A stretch of 64,000 nt of DNA from Treponema sp. (GTDB lineage Bacteria; Spirochaetota; Spirochaetia; Treponematales; Treponemataceae), in contig JAFLSN010000007.1 of NCBI GenBank assembly GCA_022510905.1, positions 19,169-83,168 on the forward strand, read 5' to 3'. Of the stretch, positions 9,261 to 17,977 are shown piece after piece (position 1 is the first letter of the stretch; the number at the start of each line of letters is the position of its first letter). Both the position numbers and the translations under genes were made by a program. The notes beneath the pieces were generated by a model, which was given only the letters and a program-made list of their open reading frames with translations, ran no database searches and had not been told where the DNA came from.

Positions 9261-9320
9261 CTTTTTAACTATCGGTAAAACAAAATAAAAGTTTAATGGA
9301 ATCCTGCAAGGCATGCAAGG

Positions 9321-9355
9321 TTGCACAATGCGATGGTTTTAGGTATGCTTTTGTT
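9321..9355 (+). promoter_or_regulatory. Sigma-70 promoter giving a leaderless prsW-like mRNA
   Basis: A -35 TTGCAC (9321-9326), 17-bp spacer and -10 TATGCT (9344-9349) are followed by 6 nt before ATG 9356. No Shine-Dalgarno is present. Confidence 0.7.
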
Positions 9356-10042
9356 ATGAATGTGTATGCGGGTTTTGCACTGTGTTTTATTCCACTTGTG
9401 GTGCTTTTTATAAGTTTTTGTCTACTTGTTCCGCAGTACAAGACGCTGCATGGACTTTTTGCCTGTTTGCTGGGGCTGCTGTGCGTGGCGCCAATCGCCG
9501 TGCTCCAATTTGTTGTGGAATCTGTTCCGTTTTTTAACGCCACATCACTTGCACTGCTATTTCTGCGGGCAGTGGTCATCAACGGCTTGATTGAAGAGAC
9601 AATCAAAATGCTGATTATGTTTTTGCTGCCCAAAAAAACAGTAGCGCTTCCGGCGTTTTTTGCAAATGCGTTGCTGTGTGGTTTCGCGCTCGGTTGCTTT
9701 GAAAGCGCCATCTACGTTATCAGCGGTTACCATCACATAGAACTCCGCCTGTTTACGGCAGTTGTTGTGCATGCTTCTTGCGCGGCGCTGAGCGGACTGT
9801 TTGTATTTTCTCTCCACGCAAAGCGATCAAAAATACTTCCATTTGTGTATGCCGTTTTTTTTCATGGCGTGTACAATTATTTTGCAGGATTTTCAACAAA
9901 CATCAAATGGTTTTCGCTCGTTGTGATTGCGCTTTCGTTGCTTGAATGTCGTATCCAGTATCGTGCGTTTTTTGAGCAAAGCGAGCTTCTGCCCAAACTT
10001 CCAGACACAGATGGAATGCAAGCCGCAGATTCCCATGCATAA
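9356..10042 (+). CDS. PrsW-family intramembrane glutamic protease (putative)
   Basis: A 228-residue polytopic membrane protein of about seven hydrophobic segments. The conserved PrsW-type motifs appear in order: EETIK near residues 78-82 (the paired glutamates are the proposed catalytic residues), FALGCFESAIY near 105-115, VVHASCAALSG near 134 and FFHGVYNYF near 168-176. PrsW homologues cleave anti-sigma factors in the membrane or process other membrane substrates. No anti-sigma gene lies nearby, so the substrate is unknown. The start at 9356 is supported by the leaderless promoter; an upstream in-frame codon would precede the -35 box. Confidence 0.72.
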   Translation: MNVYAGFALCFIPLVVLFISFCLLVPQYKTLHGLFACLLGLLCVAPIAVLQFVVESVPFFNATSLALLFLRAVVINGLIEETIKMLIMFLLPKKTVALPAFFANALLCGFALGCFESAIYVISGYHHIELRLFTAVVVHASCAALSGLFVFSLHAKRSKILPFVYAVFFHGVYNYFAGFSTNIKWFSLVVIALSLLECRIQYRAFFEQSELLPKLPDTDGMQAADSHA

Positions 10043-10477
10043 CGGCTCAAAACCACAGCTTGAATCAGCACACCCGAGACAAAAGCCAGGCTCTGGCTTT
10101 GCAGGAACATGATGTGCACCCTTTCTGCATGAGCCACATCTCTTCACGCCCTTTGCCCGGGGCGTTCCACAATCCCGCTTTCTTGCCGATTCCTTTATCC
10201 GCACAGCCCTGTGCCCGCCCATTGCTCCTGCCCGAATATTGCAGAATGACCGGCATACAGGCCATATCTGAACGGCGCTGCTTTGAATTCGCGCATTAGC
10301 TTGAATTCACTACTGTGAATCAGGCTGATTTAAAGTAATGAATTCAGCTTGATTTACAATGTTTAAATCAGCCTATGGCACAGTACGTGTTACAGGGGAA
10401 GGATCTGGCCGAAATCAACACACTTCAAGCCAGGTTCTGGCTTTGCAGGAACACGGCGTGCACCCTTTCTGCATGAA
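10043..10477. repeat. Intergenic cluster: two family A repeats flanking a 12-bp inverted repeat
   Basis: Two direct copies of dispersed repeat A lie at about 10066-10130 and 10427-10480, sharing CTGGCTTTGCAGGAACA and TGCACCCTTTCTGCATGA. Between them a perfect 12-bp inverted repeat, GGCTGATTTAAA (10323-10334) and TTTAAATCAGCC (10362-10373), brackets a 27-nt AT-rich loop. No gene is supported here. Confidence 0.65.
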
Positions 10478-11650
10478 TCAATGATGGAACAGGCGGATTC
10501 CGGTAAATGCCATTGCCATGCCGTAACGGTCACATGTCGCAATCACGTTGTCATCGCGAATGGAGCCGCCGGGCTGCGCAATAACTGTAGCGCCAGAACG
10601 GTGCGCACGTTCAATGTTATCACCAAACGGAAAAAATGCATCGCTTCCAACTGCAACGTCGGTGTTTTTTGCAATCCAGTCCTTGCGTTCTTCGCGTGTA
10701 AAAGGTTTGGGCTGCTCGGTAAACCATTTTTGCCATTCACCTTCGCCAATAACATCGGCAGCATCATCGCTTGTATACACATCAATGGTGTTGTCGCGGT
10801 CAGCACGTTTTATGTCTGCCTTGAACGGAAGCGCCATAACTTTTGCCGCTTGCCTGAGCCACCACTTGTCCGCTTTGTCGCCTGCAAGCCGTGTGCAATG
10901 AATACGGCTCTGCTGCCCGGCACCAATGCCAATCGCCTGTCCATCCTTTACATAGCACACGGAATTGCTCTGCGTGTATTTTAGTATGATGAGCGAAATA
11001 AGCAGATTGTCGCGTTCTTCTTTGGAAAGGGTTTTGTTTTGTGTGACCAAGTTTGAAAGGCACTCGTCATCAATCCGAACAAAGTTGTGTCCCTGTTCAA
11101 ACGTAATGCCAAACACCTGTTTTGTTTCAGTTGCAGGAGGAACATAGTCTGAATCAATCTGCAAAATACAGTAACCGCCCTTCTTTTTTGCTTTGAGGAT
11201 TGAAAGCGCCTCAGGTTCGTAGCCAGGGGCAATAATGCCATCACTCACTTCTTTTTTAACCAGCAGGGCTGTAGCCGTGTCGCATGTGTCGCTAAGCGCG
11301 ATAAAGTCGCCAAAGCTGCTCATGCGGTCGGCACCGCGGGCACGGGCATAAGCACTTGCAAGCGGCGAAAGCTGAACATCATCGGTGTAGTAGATTTTTT
11401 TGAGTGTATCAGAAAGCGGGCGCCCCACGGCGGCACCTGCCGGAGAAACATGCTTAAAACTTGTTGCGGCAGGCAGTCCAGTGGCTTCCTTTAATTCTTT
11501 TACAAGTTGCCAGCCGTTCAGCGCGTCAAGCAGATTGATGTATCCCGGTTTTCCGTTTACAACGGTAATGGGCAAATCGCCCTGTTCACTGTACACCCGC
11601 GCAGGTTTCTGGTTGGGATTGCATCCATATTTGAGTTCAAGCTCTTTCAT
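10478..11650 (-). CDS. purH: Stand-alone AICAR formyltransferase (PurH C-terminal domain type)
   Basis: A 390-residue phosphoribosylaminoimidazolecarboxamide formyltransferase. It transfers the formyl group from 10-formyl-THF to AICAR in the penultimate step of IMP synthesis. The catalytic Lys-His pair is in SFKHVSPAGAA (residues 66-76). NSVCYVKDGQAIGIGAGQQSR and the C-terminal GSDAFFPFGDN and AQPGGSIRDD segments are characteristic. The N-terminal MGS-like IMP cyclohydrolase domain of bifunctional PurH is missing, and the protein begins directly with the transferase fold (ELELKYGCNPNQKPARVY). The final cyclisation must be done by another protein outside this window. A GAGG lies 8 nt before ATG 11650. 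Confidence 0.88.
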   Translation of the reverse strand: MKELELKYGCNPNQKPARVYSEQGDLPITVVNGKPGYINLLDALNGWQLVKELKEATGLPAATSFKHVSPAGAAVGRPLSDTLKKIYYTDDVQLSPLASAYARARGADRMSSFGDFIALSDTCDTATALLVKKEVSDGIIAPGYEPEALSILKAKKKGGYCILQIDSDYVPPATETKQVFGITFEQGHNFVRIDDECLSNLVTQNKTLSKEERDNLLISLIILKYTQSNSVCYVKDGQAIGIGAGQQSRIHCTRLAGDKADKWWLRQAAKVMALPFKADIKRADRDNTIDVYTSDDAADVIGEGEWQKWFTEQPKPFTREERKDWIAKNTDVAVGSDAFFPFGDNIERAHRSGATVIAQPGGSIRDDNVIATCDRYGMAMAFTGIRLFHH

Positions 11651-12100
11651 TGGTATACCTCGGCATTTTTACGGTACCGCAATTCGCGTCCGCATGTATT
11701 CAGCATGATAACGGAAAATGCTGTTTGTGGCAACGGAAACATGCCGTGCTCCAGAAGAATGATTCGTGCGGAAAGTGTACATACCACGCTTCTGAGAAGC
11801 CAGAGCCCGGCTTGAAGCCTTGCTGCAAGTAGTGGTCGAAATGAACGTTTAAAATCAGCCGCGCAAATGGTGCGTCTGATTTTAACTTCGTTTTTTTCAA
11901 AACTCGGTTATTGGCTGCTGTTTCTCTCTTTGTTGCGAAACGGCGTTTCCAGCGATGAAAAAGCTTGATACTTTTTTATCGCTGGAAATATATGAATAAT
12001 TTCTACATGGCCCGTGCACATAAAATGCTCCGGCCACAACCGCCGCAGTTTTCCAGAACAAAATATCTGTTCATGCGGCCTAAAGCAATGCATCGGTGCT
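11651..12100. repeat. Composite dispersed element (families A and C, minus orientation) with an 18-bp hairpin
   Basis: Read on the minus strand, this region contains in order: TTTCCAGCGAT, an imperfect hairpin TTAAAATCAGACGCACC/GGCTGATTTTAA, CGTTCATTTCG, then the family A words TTGCAGCAAGGCTTCAAGCC and CTTTCCGCACGAATCA. The same order recurs on the plus strand at 60583-60735. This copy also has an 18-bp stem with a 7-nt loop: 11946-11963 pairs with 11971-11988 (TTTCCAGCGAT/ATCGCTGGAAA). It resembles a MITE/REP-type element; no transposase is present. Confidence 0.65.
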
Positions 12101-12101
12101 G

Positions 12102-12130
12102 TTTACACTGCGCCGAAAATTCTGTACACT
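12102..12130 (+). promoter_or_regulatory. Sigma-70 promoter of the aldolase operon
   Basis: A -35 TTTACA (12102-12107), 17-bp spacer and -10 TACACT (12125-12130). The expected start is near 12137, leaving a short leader that holds the AGGAG ribosome-binding site at 12149-12153. Confidence 0.65.
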
Positions 12131-12160
12131 AAGCGGTAACGCAGATGCAGGAGTAGATTC

Positions 12161-13138
12161 ATGAAAGAGATTTCATCTTTATTGGGCTACAGGGAAACCA
12201 TTCGGGTTGTTGATGCCACCATGCGGGACGGCGGACTGTGCAATAATTTTTACTTTACCGATGAATTTGTAAAAGACCTGTACAAGGCAAATATTGAAGC
12301 AGGCGTTGACTACATGGAAGTAGGCTACAAGGCTTCAAAAAAATTGTTTGACGAGTCCAAATTTGGCAAATGGAAATTCTCTTCCGATGACGACATTTTT
12401 GCCGTACTAGGTGACAATACTGAAAAAAAACTCAAGCTCGCTGCAATGGCAGATGTTGGCCGCTGCGATTACAAAGACGATATTCGCGACAGGAGCAACA
12501 GTCCGCTTGATTTGATTCGAGTTGCATGCTACGTGCACCAGATTGCCGGTGCCATTGAAATGATTGAAGACGCAAAGAAAAAAGGCTATGAAGTAAGCTG
12601 TAACATCATGGCAATTTCCACTGCGCAGGAAGGCGACATTCGTGTGGCACTGGACATGCTCGGAAAATCGCCAGTGGATGCCATATATATTGTAGACAGC
12701 TTTGGCTCCATCTATCCAGAGCAGATGGCCCGCATTGTTCAGCTGTACAGGGAGTACGCTGACAAGTACGGCAAAAAACTTGGCATTCATGCACACAACA
12801 ACCAGCAGCTAGCTTTTGCAAACACCATAGAAGCCGTAGGAGACGGAGTTGACTGGCTGGACGCGACTTACAACGGAATGGGGCGCGGTGCCGGAAATTG
12901 CTCCATGGAAAACCTGCTGGGATTTTTGCACAATCCCAAGTACAATATCTATCCCGTACTCACATTCATCGACAGCCACATGACCAAGCTCAAAACGAGC
13001 GGCATTGTGTGGGGCTACGACTTGCAGTATCTGGTAACTGGCCTGCTGAACCAGCACCCGCGCACCGCAATAGCCTTTACAAACGCAGGACGAAGCGATT
13101 ACGCTGAATTCTACAATGAAATAATCGCACAGGAATAG
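12161..13138 (+). CDS. DRE-TIM metallolyase family aldolase
   Basis: A 325-residue HMGL-like/aldolase catalytic domain protein. DRE-TIM enzymes use a divalent metal to make or break C-C bonds at a pyruvate- or acyl-CoA-derived enolate. The motif VDATMRDGGL (residues 17-26) carries the Arg-Asp pair for substrate and metal. HAHNNQQLAFANTIEA near 210 supplies the two metal-binding histidines, and YNGMGRGAGN follows near 240. It is shorter than citramalate or isopropylmalate synthases and lacks their regulatory domain. It resembles the aldolase part of 4-hydroxy-2-oxovalerate aldolases, but no acetaldehyde dehydrogenase partner is present, so the substrate is not known. AGGAG is 7 nt before the start. 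Confidence 0.8.
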   Translation: MKEISSLLGYRETIRVVDATMRDGGLCNNFYFTDEFVKDLYKANIEAGVDYMEVGYKASKKLFDESKFGKWKFSSDDDIFAVLGDNTEKKLKLAAMADVGRCDYKDDIRDRSNSPLDLIRVACYVHQIAGAIEMIEDAKKKGYEVSCNIMAISTAQEGDIRVALDMLGKSPVDAIYIVDSFGSIYPEQMARIVQLYREYADKYGKKLGIHAHNNQQLAFANTIEAVGDGVDWLDATYNGMGRGAGNCSMENLLGFLHNPKYNIYPVLTFIDSHMTKLKTSGIVWGYDLQYLVTGLLNQHPRTAIAFTNAGRSDYAEFYNEIIAQE

Positions 13139-13141
13139 ACA

Positions 13142-14002
13142 ATGAAAAAAATCTCCTTATGCCTGGGAATCGCGCTAGCTGTGCTTGCCATGGCCTGCAA
13201 AAAAGAACAACCTGTTTCAGTTTCAATAAGCGAGCCGCTCATTCCTGCGGTGGTGCTCGCGGGAACATACTGGCAACTGAACGAGCAGGGACTCATGCAG
13301 CCTGAGTTACCAGCAACGCAAGGTGAATATGTGCTGGTGTATCTTAACACAGACAAGGATTACCCTGACACCGTGGCAGAAACACGGCGCGGACAGGCCA
13401 ATACCAGTGACCAAGAACAGCATGACTACATCCACGTGTTTTCTGACAGTGAACATTGGGTTCGTGCAGAAACGCTCGCGCTAGGTGCCAAGCCGGCCGT
13501 ACTCCTGGACGAAAGCCCCGTGAGCGCAACCGAGCCAGAAAGCCCCGAGCAGCTTGCAAAAAGCGAATCCTTGATTCCTGCAAATACAATTATCGCCGTC
13601 CATCATTCAGGAATACTGATTGACTACCTGAAAGTGACCTACATTGCAAACGGCGCAATGCAGACCGGCTATATCCTGAATCCGCACCCGCACTTCAGCA
13701 CTTCCGCAGATGATGCAAAAGCTGTGCTGCTGTATAACCAGGCACAGGCCACAGAAAACACGGAAGAAAAAAAGCTGCTTCTTGACAGCGCCCTTGCCCT
13801 CAATCTTTCACCGCCGCTACAAAAAACCATACAGGCCGCACGTACAGCGCTTGAGCCACCGCCAAAGCCAAAAGCCAAAACGAATGTTTCGTATGAAACG
13901 GTGCAGCTTCCCAAGCTAAAAGGCTCACTCTCAAAAGGGCGCTACAGCGTGAACATAAACGAGCTTATGAGTGGCGGAACGTCTGACCCGTTCAATAAAT
14001 AA
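13142..14002 (+). CDS. Lipoprotein, function unknown
   Basis: A 286-residue predicted lipoprotein with signal MKKISLCLGIALAVLAMAC and lipobox LAMAC. The mature protein has two segments of short beta strands, around residues 35-110 and 135-190, which may be SH3-like folds. An alanine-rich helical stretch with a Pro/Lys linker (PPPKPKAK) follows near 240. It begins 3 nt after the aldolase stop, so the two genes are co-transcribed, which is an unusual pairing. I do not recognise the family. Confidence 0.72.
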   Translation: MKKISLCLGIALAVLAMACKKEQPVSVSISEPLIPAVVLAGTYWQLNEQGLMQPELPATQGEYVLVYLNTDKDYPDTVAETRRGQANTSDQEQHDYIHVFSDSEHWVRAETLALGAKPAVLLDESPVSATEPESPEQLAKSESLIPANTIIAVHHSGILIDYLKVTYIANGAMQTGYILNPHPHFSTSADDAKAVLLYNQAQATENTEEKKLLLDSALALNLSPPLQKTIQAARTALEPPPKPKAKTNVSYETVQLPKLKGSLSKGRYSVNINELMSGGTSDPFNK

Positions 14003-14050
14003 CCAAAATGCGCACTGCCTGGGTAAGCCCACACTGACCCGCAGCGAGAC

Positions 14051-14103
14051 TTCAAGCTGAAATGCTTTGCAGTTACAGGCCAGGTATTTCAGCTTGAATC
14101 ATT
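14051..14103 (+). terminator. Inverted repeat, probable terminator of the aldolase operon
   Basis: A perfect 13-bp inverted repeat, TTCAAGCTGAAAT (14051-14063) with ATTTCAGCTTGAA (14086-14098), followed by CATTTTT. It lies about 50 nt after the lipoprotein stop. The 22-nt loop is long for a terminator, so it may instead be a repeat element. Confidence 0.45.
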
Positions 14104-14171
14104 TTTGCGCAATACAGTTCAAGCGCAACCAAAAACAAGTCATACACAAACATCGGCACAAAATTGATTCG

Positions 14172-14283
14172 CGCAGAAAGGGTAAACACCCTTGGCTCCA
14201 ATACCCTATAAGAACAACGCGCCCAACAAAGCCCAAATGTTCCCTTATCACTGCCGTTATCAAATTTCAGAAAATCATACCAC
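14172..14283 (-). repeat. Dispersed repeat family D, copy 1 (minus orientation)
   Basis: Read on the minus strand, about 110 bp matches 43281-43390 on the plus strand. Shared words include TCTGAAATTTGATAAC, AGTGATAA, GGCTTTG, CGTTGTTCT and TACCCTTCT. Both copies lie between genes and neither encodes a protein. The left end runs into a family A-like end (GCGCAGAAAGGGT). Confidence 0.65.
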
Positions 14284-14364
14284 TTTTCACGGAGTAAAGG
14301 TCGCTTAACACAGTGAAGGCTTGCTTTTGCATCGGGGGGTGTTGATTTCCGCAACAAAAATCTG

Positions 14365-16542
14365 TTATTCATCAGAAATAAGAAGCAGGGACTTTGCCTG
14401 ATACTGCGGAAGAAATTTTTTAATTCCACCAGAATCAAAACTTACAGTCACCACGAGTTCCTGTTCTCCAGTTGTTTCCGCGCTGATAATCTGGCCGGAG
14501 CCCCAATCGTCATGGAACACATGTGCACCCACGCACCATTTTTGTGCCAACGGATGTTCGTTGGATCTTTTTACAGCTCCCGAGGCAAAACCAAACGGAG
14601 CATCGCCAATCACGCGCACCTGTCCTGCGCCAAGCTCATGCAAAAACGGGCTTGGCGACATATAGGCTGTTCTGCCGTACAAGCGCCTGAGAGCGCAAGA
14701 CGTAAAGTACAGTTCATTTTGGGCACGTGTTATGCCAACATAAAACAGCCGGCGTTCTTCTTCCAAATCTTCAGCAATTTTGTCTTCGCGGGGAAACACT
14801 CCACTCTCCATGCCAGTAATCACCACGCGAGGAAATTCAAGTCCTTTTGTGTTGTGCAATGTAATGAGTGTAACTCCTTCGGGTCTGGCTTCGGAAGCAG
14901 ATTCCAATGTTCGGTCAAGCTCTATGTGATCAAGAAAATCGAGAAGGCCGCTTCTTGTGCACGGATACAGCGTGGCACTGTTGCACAGTTCCTGAAGGTT
15001 TGCATAACGTTGTGAACCGTTCAGCTCATCCTGCGCCTTGTGAAATTCTTCCAGCCCGGATTTTTCAATCACCATGGACACAAATTCGGCAAGCGTTTTG
15101 TTTTGTGCCACAGTTTTTGCGTCTTCGGACTCAGGCGGCACTTCCGGCACCAAGTCGGAACATGCTGCCACCGTTCCGCAAAAAGCGGCAAAACCTTCTG
15201 ACGCTTTTTTTGAAAGCTGCGCGGAAATGCTGCCCGCACACAAAGAATGCCCCGCACTTGCCGCAACCAGCTTGTCTTGGGATGTAGCTCCGATACCCCT
15301 CGGGGGTTTGTTTACAATTCTTCGGAATGCAACTTCATCCCTCGGATTTGCCACGAATGAAAGCCAGGCAAGAATGTCTTTGATTTCTTCGCGCTCATAA
15401 AATTTGAGGGAACCCACAACCACATACGGAATTTTCCTATGCAGGAATTCAGTTTCAAACCCGAGCGACTGGGCGTTTGTTCGATATAAAATGGCCCAGT
15501 CCGTGTATGGAACACCGGCAGAATGAGTCTGTTCAATCAAGTCGGCGCAAAATGCACTTTCATCTTCCTGCGTGGGCAAAAAAGCGAGCACAGGGCGTTT
15601 TCCTTTTCCTCGGGCAGCAACCAGTGTTTTTCCTAAACGTCCCCGGTTGTTTTTTACAACGGCATCCGCACACGACAAAATTTCCGCAGTTGAACGGTAA
15701 TTGGTCTGCAAGCGGATAAGCGCAGTGCCAGGAAATTCAGATTGAAAGTTCAAGATATTCTGAATCATTGCCCCACGGAATTTGTAGATGCTCTGGTCAT
15801 CATCGCCCACCACGCACACATATGTGCCGGTGTTTTCCGCAAGGCCTGCAAGCTGCTGCAACAGTTTGAATTGCGCCACGTTCGAGTCCTGATATTCATC
15901 AACCATAATCACACGGTAATGAAGATGAATGTTGTGGCGTAGCATTGCGTTTTCGCTGAGCAGCAAGAACGGTTTTAAAATCAAATCACCAAAATCAACA
16001 TTGCCCGTATCGCGGAGGCGCTTTTGGTACGCATCATAAACGGAGGCAAAGTGCGGGTCGTCATCTATTGTGTACAGCTCTTTGCTTTCTGGAAGCAGAC
16101 AATAGTCTTTTGCTAGCGCGATTTTGTGTGCGTAATGCGCGGCCTGTTGGCGCGTCAAACCTGGCACGGCTTTTGTAAGCAACGTTACTGCGGCATCATC
16201 GTCATACACGGTGAAGTTTTTGTCAACATCAGATTGCTCAGCGTAGCGGCGCAAAAAGTATGCGCCAAAAGAATGGAATGTGCGGATATTCGCGAACCGA
16301 GAACGCGGTTCCAGCTGCACGGCACGTTCCTGCATTTCCTGCGCAGCTTTTTTTGTAAACGTAACAGCAAGAATCGAAGCAGGATCCACATGGCGTTCTG
16401 CAATCAAGTAAGCGATTTTTGTGGTTATAACGCGGGTTTTTCCAGAACCGGCTCCCGCAAGAATCAAGAGTGGACTTCCTTCATGGATAACGGCTTCTCG
16501 TTGCTCGGGATTCAGCACCGCAAGGAACGAATCACTTTGCAC
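14365..16542 (-). CDS. UvrD/PcrA-type superfamily 1 DNA helicase
   Basis: A 725-residue ATP-dependent 3'-5' DNA helicase for repair and replication-fork maintenance. Walker A AGAGSGKT is at about residue 29, Walker B VDEYQDSN and motif III VVGDDDQSIYKFRGA follow. LQTNYRS (motif IV), TLHNTKGLEFPRVVITGME (motif V) and FYVGITRAQNELYFT (motif VI) complete the set. The C-terminal Tudor-like tail (DDWGSGQII to KFLPQYQAK) is that of UvrD/PcrA rather than Rep. I chose GTG 16542 because GGAG lies 6-7 nt upstream. ATG 16566 and TTG 16578 lie deeper inside rimO and lack a ribosome-binding site. With this start it overlaps rimO by 11 nt. Confidence 0.9.
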   Translation of the reverse strand: MQSDSFLAVLNPEQREAVIHEGSPLLILAGAGSGKTRVITTKIAYLIAERHVDPASILAVTFTKKAAQEMQERAVQLEPRSRFANIRTFHSFGAYFLRRYAEQSDVDKNFTVYDDDAAVTLLTKAVPGLTRQQAAHYAHKIALAKDYCLLPESKELYTIDDDPHFASVYDAYQKRLRDTGNVDFGDLILKPFLLLSENAMLRHNIHLHYRVIMVDEYQDSNVAQFKLLQQLAGLAENTGTYVCVVGDDDQSIYKFRGAMIQNILNFQSEFPGTALIRLQTNYRSTAEILSCADAVVKNNRGRLGKTLVAARGKGKRPVLAFLPTQEDESAFCADLIEQTHSAGVPYTDWAILYRTNAQSLGFETEFLHRKIPYVVVGSLKFYEREEIKDILAWLSFVANPRDEVAFRRIVNKPPRGIGATSQDKLVAASAGHSLCAGSISAQLSKKASEGFAAFCGTVAACSDLVPEVPPESEDAKTVAQNKTLAEFVSMVIEKSGLEEFHKAQDELNGSQRYANLQELCNSATLYPCTRSGLLDFLDHIELDRTLESASEARPEGVTLITLHNTKGLEFPRVVITGMESGVFPREDKIAEDLEEERRLFYVGITRAQNELYFTSCALRRLYGRTAYMSPSPFLHELGAGQVRVIGDAPFGFASGAVKRSNEHPLAQKWCVGAHVFHDDWGSGQIISAETTGEQELVVTVSFDSGGIKKFLPQYQAKSLLLISDE

Positions 16543-17977
16543 AGAATACTCCGTCAATGTCAACATCGGAAGAGGCAATCGCTTTGGCTTTTACAATGGC
16601 GCCGGGCACAATGGCACATGCGGCAGGGTCATCGCGGTCGTAGCGTACAACAAAGTTTCCGTCCACCTCGGGGGCATCAAACCATGCCCGGCCAATGGCC
16701 AGACCTTCATCTGAAGAACCACCCGCAACAATTTCTTCGATAAGGACATCGTACACGGAGCCCACCCGCTCTGCAAGGCGATTTCTGGTAATATCCTGCT
16801 GAACAGACTGCAAGGCAAAGGCACGGGCAGCCGCAACTTTTTTTGGCACCGAACCTTTCATGCGGAATGCGGCGGTGCCTTCTTCTTTGCTGTAAGAAAA
16901 ACATCCTGACCAATCGCTCTGAATCGCTTTTAAAAACTTTTCGGTTTCTGCGGCATCGGCATCGGTTTCACCCGGAAAACCCGTAAGAAAAGTGGTGCGA
17001 ATTGCTGCATGGGGAAACACGGAGCGTATATGCTGTACCAAGTCCACGTATGACTTGAACGAGCCTTTTCGGTTCATGGCAGTGATAACAGAATCAGCGC
17101 CAGACTGAAAGGGAATGTCAAAATACGGCAAAAAGCGGCTGTCGTCTTTGAGTACAGAAAGCACGTCAGGATGAAAATGGTCGGGATGGATATATAGCAG
17201 ACGCACCCAAAAATCGCCATGCACAGCAGAAATAGCTTTGAGCAGTTCATGCAGAAACGAAGGAGGCTCAAAAAAAAGTGTTTTGTTTGTAAAGAGCGGC
17301 GCGGTCAATTCAGTGTATAGGCGGTTGTATCCGTTTTGGCGTGTTCCCAGCACGTCATCGTTTTTGCCACAGCCATAGGCCGCCAAATCCTGCCCAATTA
17401 TATTGATTTCGCGAACGCCAGAAGAAACCAGCTCACGCACTTCGGACACGACATCATGCACGGAACGGCTTCTGAGCTGCCCCCTGATAAGCGGAATGGC
17501 GCAGAACGAACAGCGGTTGTTGCAGCCTTCGGTTATTTTGACATACGCGCTACCCGCACATGAAAGCAGTTTACGTCCACCCGAACATACACCCTGCTGG
17601 GGCGGCGTTACCACCGGGCGCTCCCCGTTTCCGAGCGCTTCAATCACCTGGTCAATGCGGGTTATGTCGCCGTTTCCAAAAACCGCGTCTGCCTCTGGTA
17701 GTTCAGTTTTAAATACATCTGCGTAGCGCTGGGCAAGACAACCTGCAAGCACCAGCTTTGCCTCTGGATAGGCGCTCCGTGCAGAAAGCAGGGCATCAAG
17801 GCTCTCCTGCTTTGCGCTTTCGATAAAACCGCAGCTGTTGATGATGATGTACTGGGCTTCCGACGGGTCCGTGGTCTGAGCAAGGCCGATGGATTCAAGC
17901 CGGGAAATCAGAAGCTCTCCGTCAACCTGATTTTTTGCACAACCATGCTGATCCAAAAAAAATGTGCGCTCAGTCAA
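16532..17977 (-). CDS. rimO: Ribosomal protein S12 methylthiotransferase
   Basis: A radical-SAM enzyme that adds a methylthio group to the conserved aspartate of ribosomal protein S12. The N-terminal UPF0004 domain has the three cysteines for the second [4Fe-4S] cluster (QHGCAKNQVD, INSCGF, AGCLAQRY). The radical-SAM motif is CNNRCSFC (Cys near 152, 156 and 159). The C-terminal TRAM domain carries VYDVLIEE. I favour TTG 17977 (481 residues), because it sits just before the conserved FFLDQHGC with a GGTGGAAG upstream. Longer in-frame starts up to 18016 lie inside the preceding gene. It overlaps the rodZ-like gene by 8 nt and the helicase by 11 nt. Confidence 0.9.
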   Translation of the reverse strand: MTERTFFLDQHGCAKNQVDGELLISRLESIGLAQTTDPSEAQYIIINSCGFIESAKQESLDALLSARSAYPEAKLVLAGCLAQRYADVFKTELPEADAVFGNGDITRIDQVIEALGNGERPVVTPPQQGVCSGGRKLLSCAGSAYVKITEGCNNRCSFCAIPLIRGQLRSRSVHDVVSEVRELVSSGVREINIIGQDLAAYGCGKNDDVLGTRQNGYNRLYTELTAPLFTNKTLFFEPPSFLHELLKAISAVHGDFWVRLLYIHPDHFHPDVLSVLKDDSRFLPYFDIPFQSGADSVITAMNRKGSFKSYVDLVQHIRSVFPHAAIRTTFLTGFPGETDADAAETEKFLKAIQSDWSGCFSYSKEEGTAAFRMKGSVPKKVAAARAFALQSVQQDITRNRLAERVGSVYDVLIEEIVAGGSSDEGLAIGRAWFDAPEVDGNFVVRYDRDDPAACAIVPGAIVKAKAIASSDVDIDGVFCAK

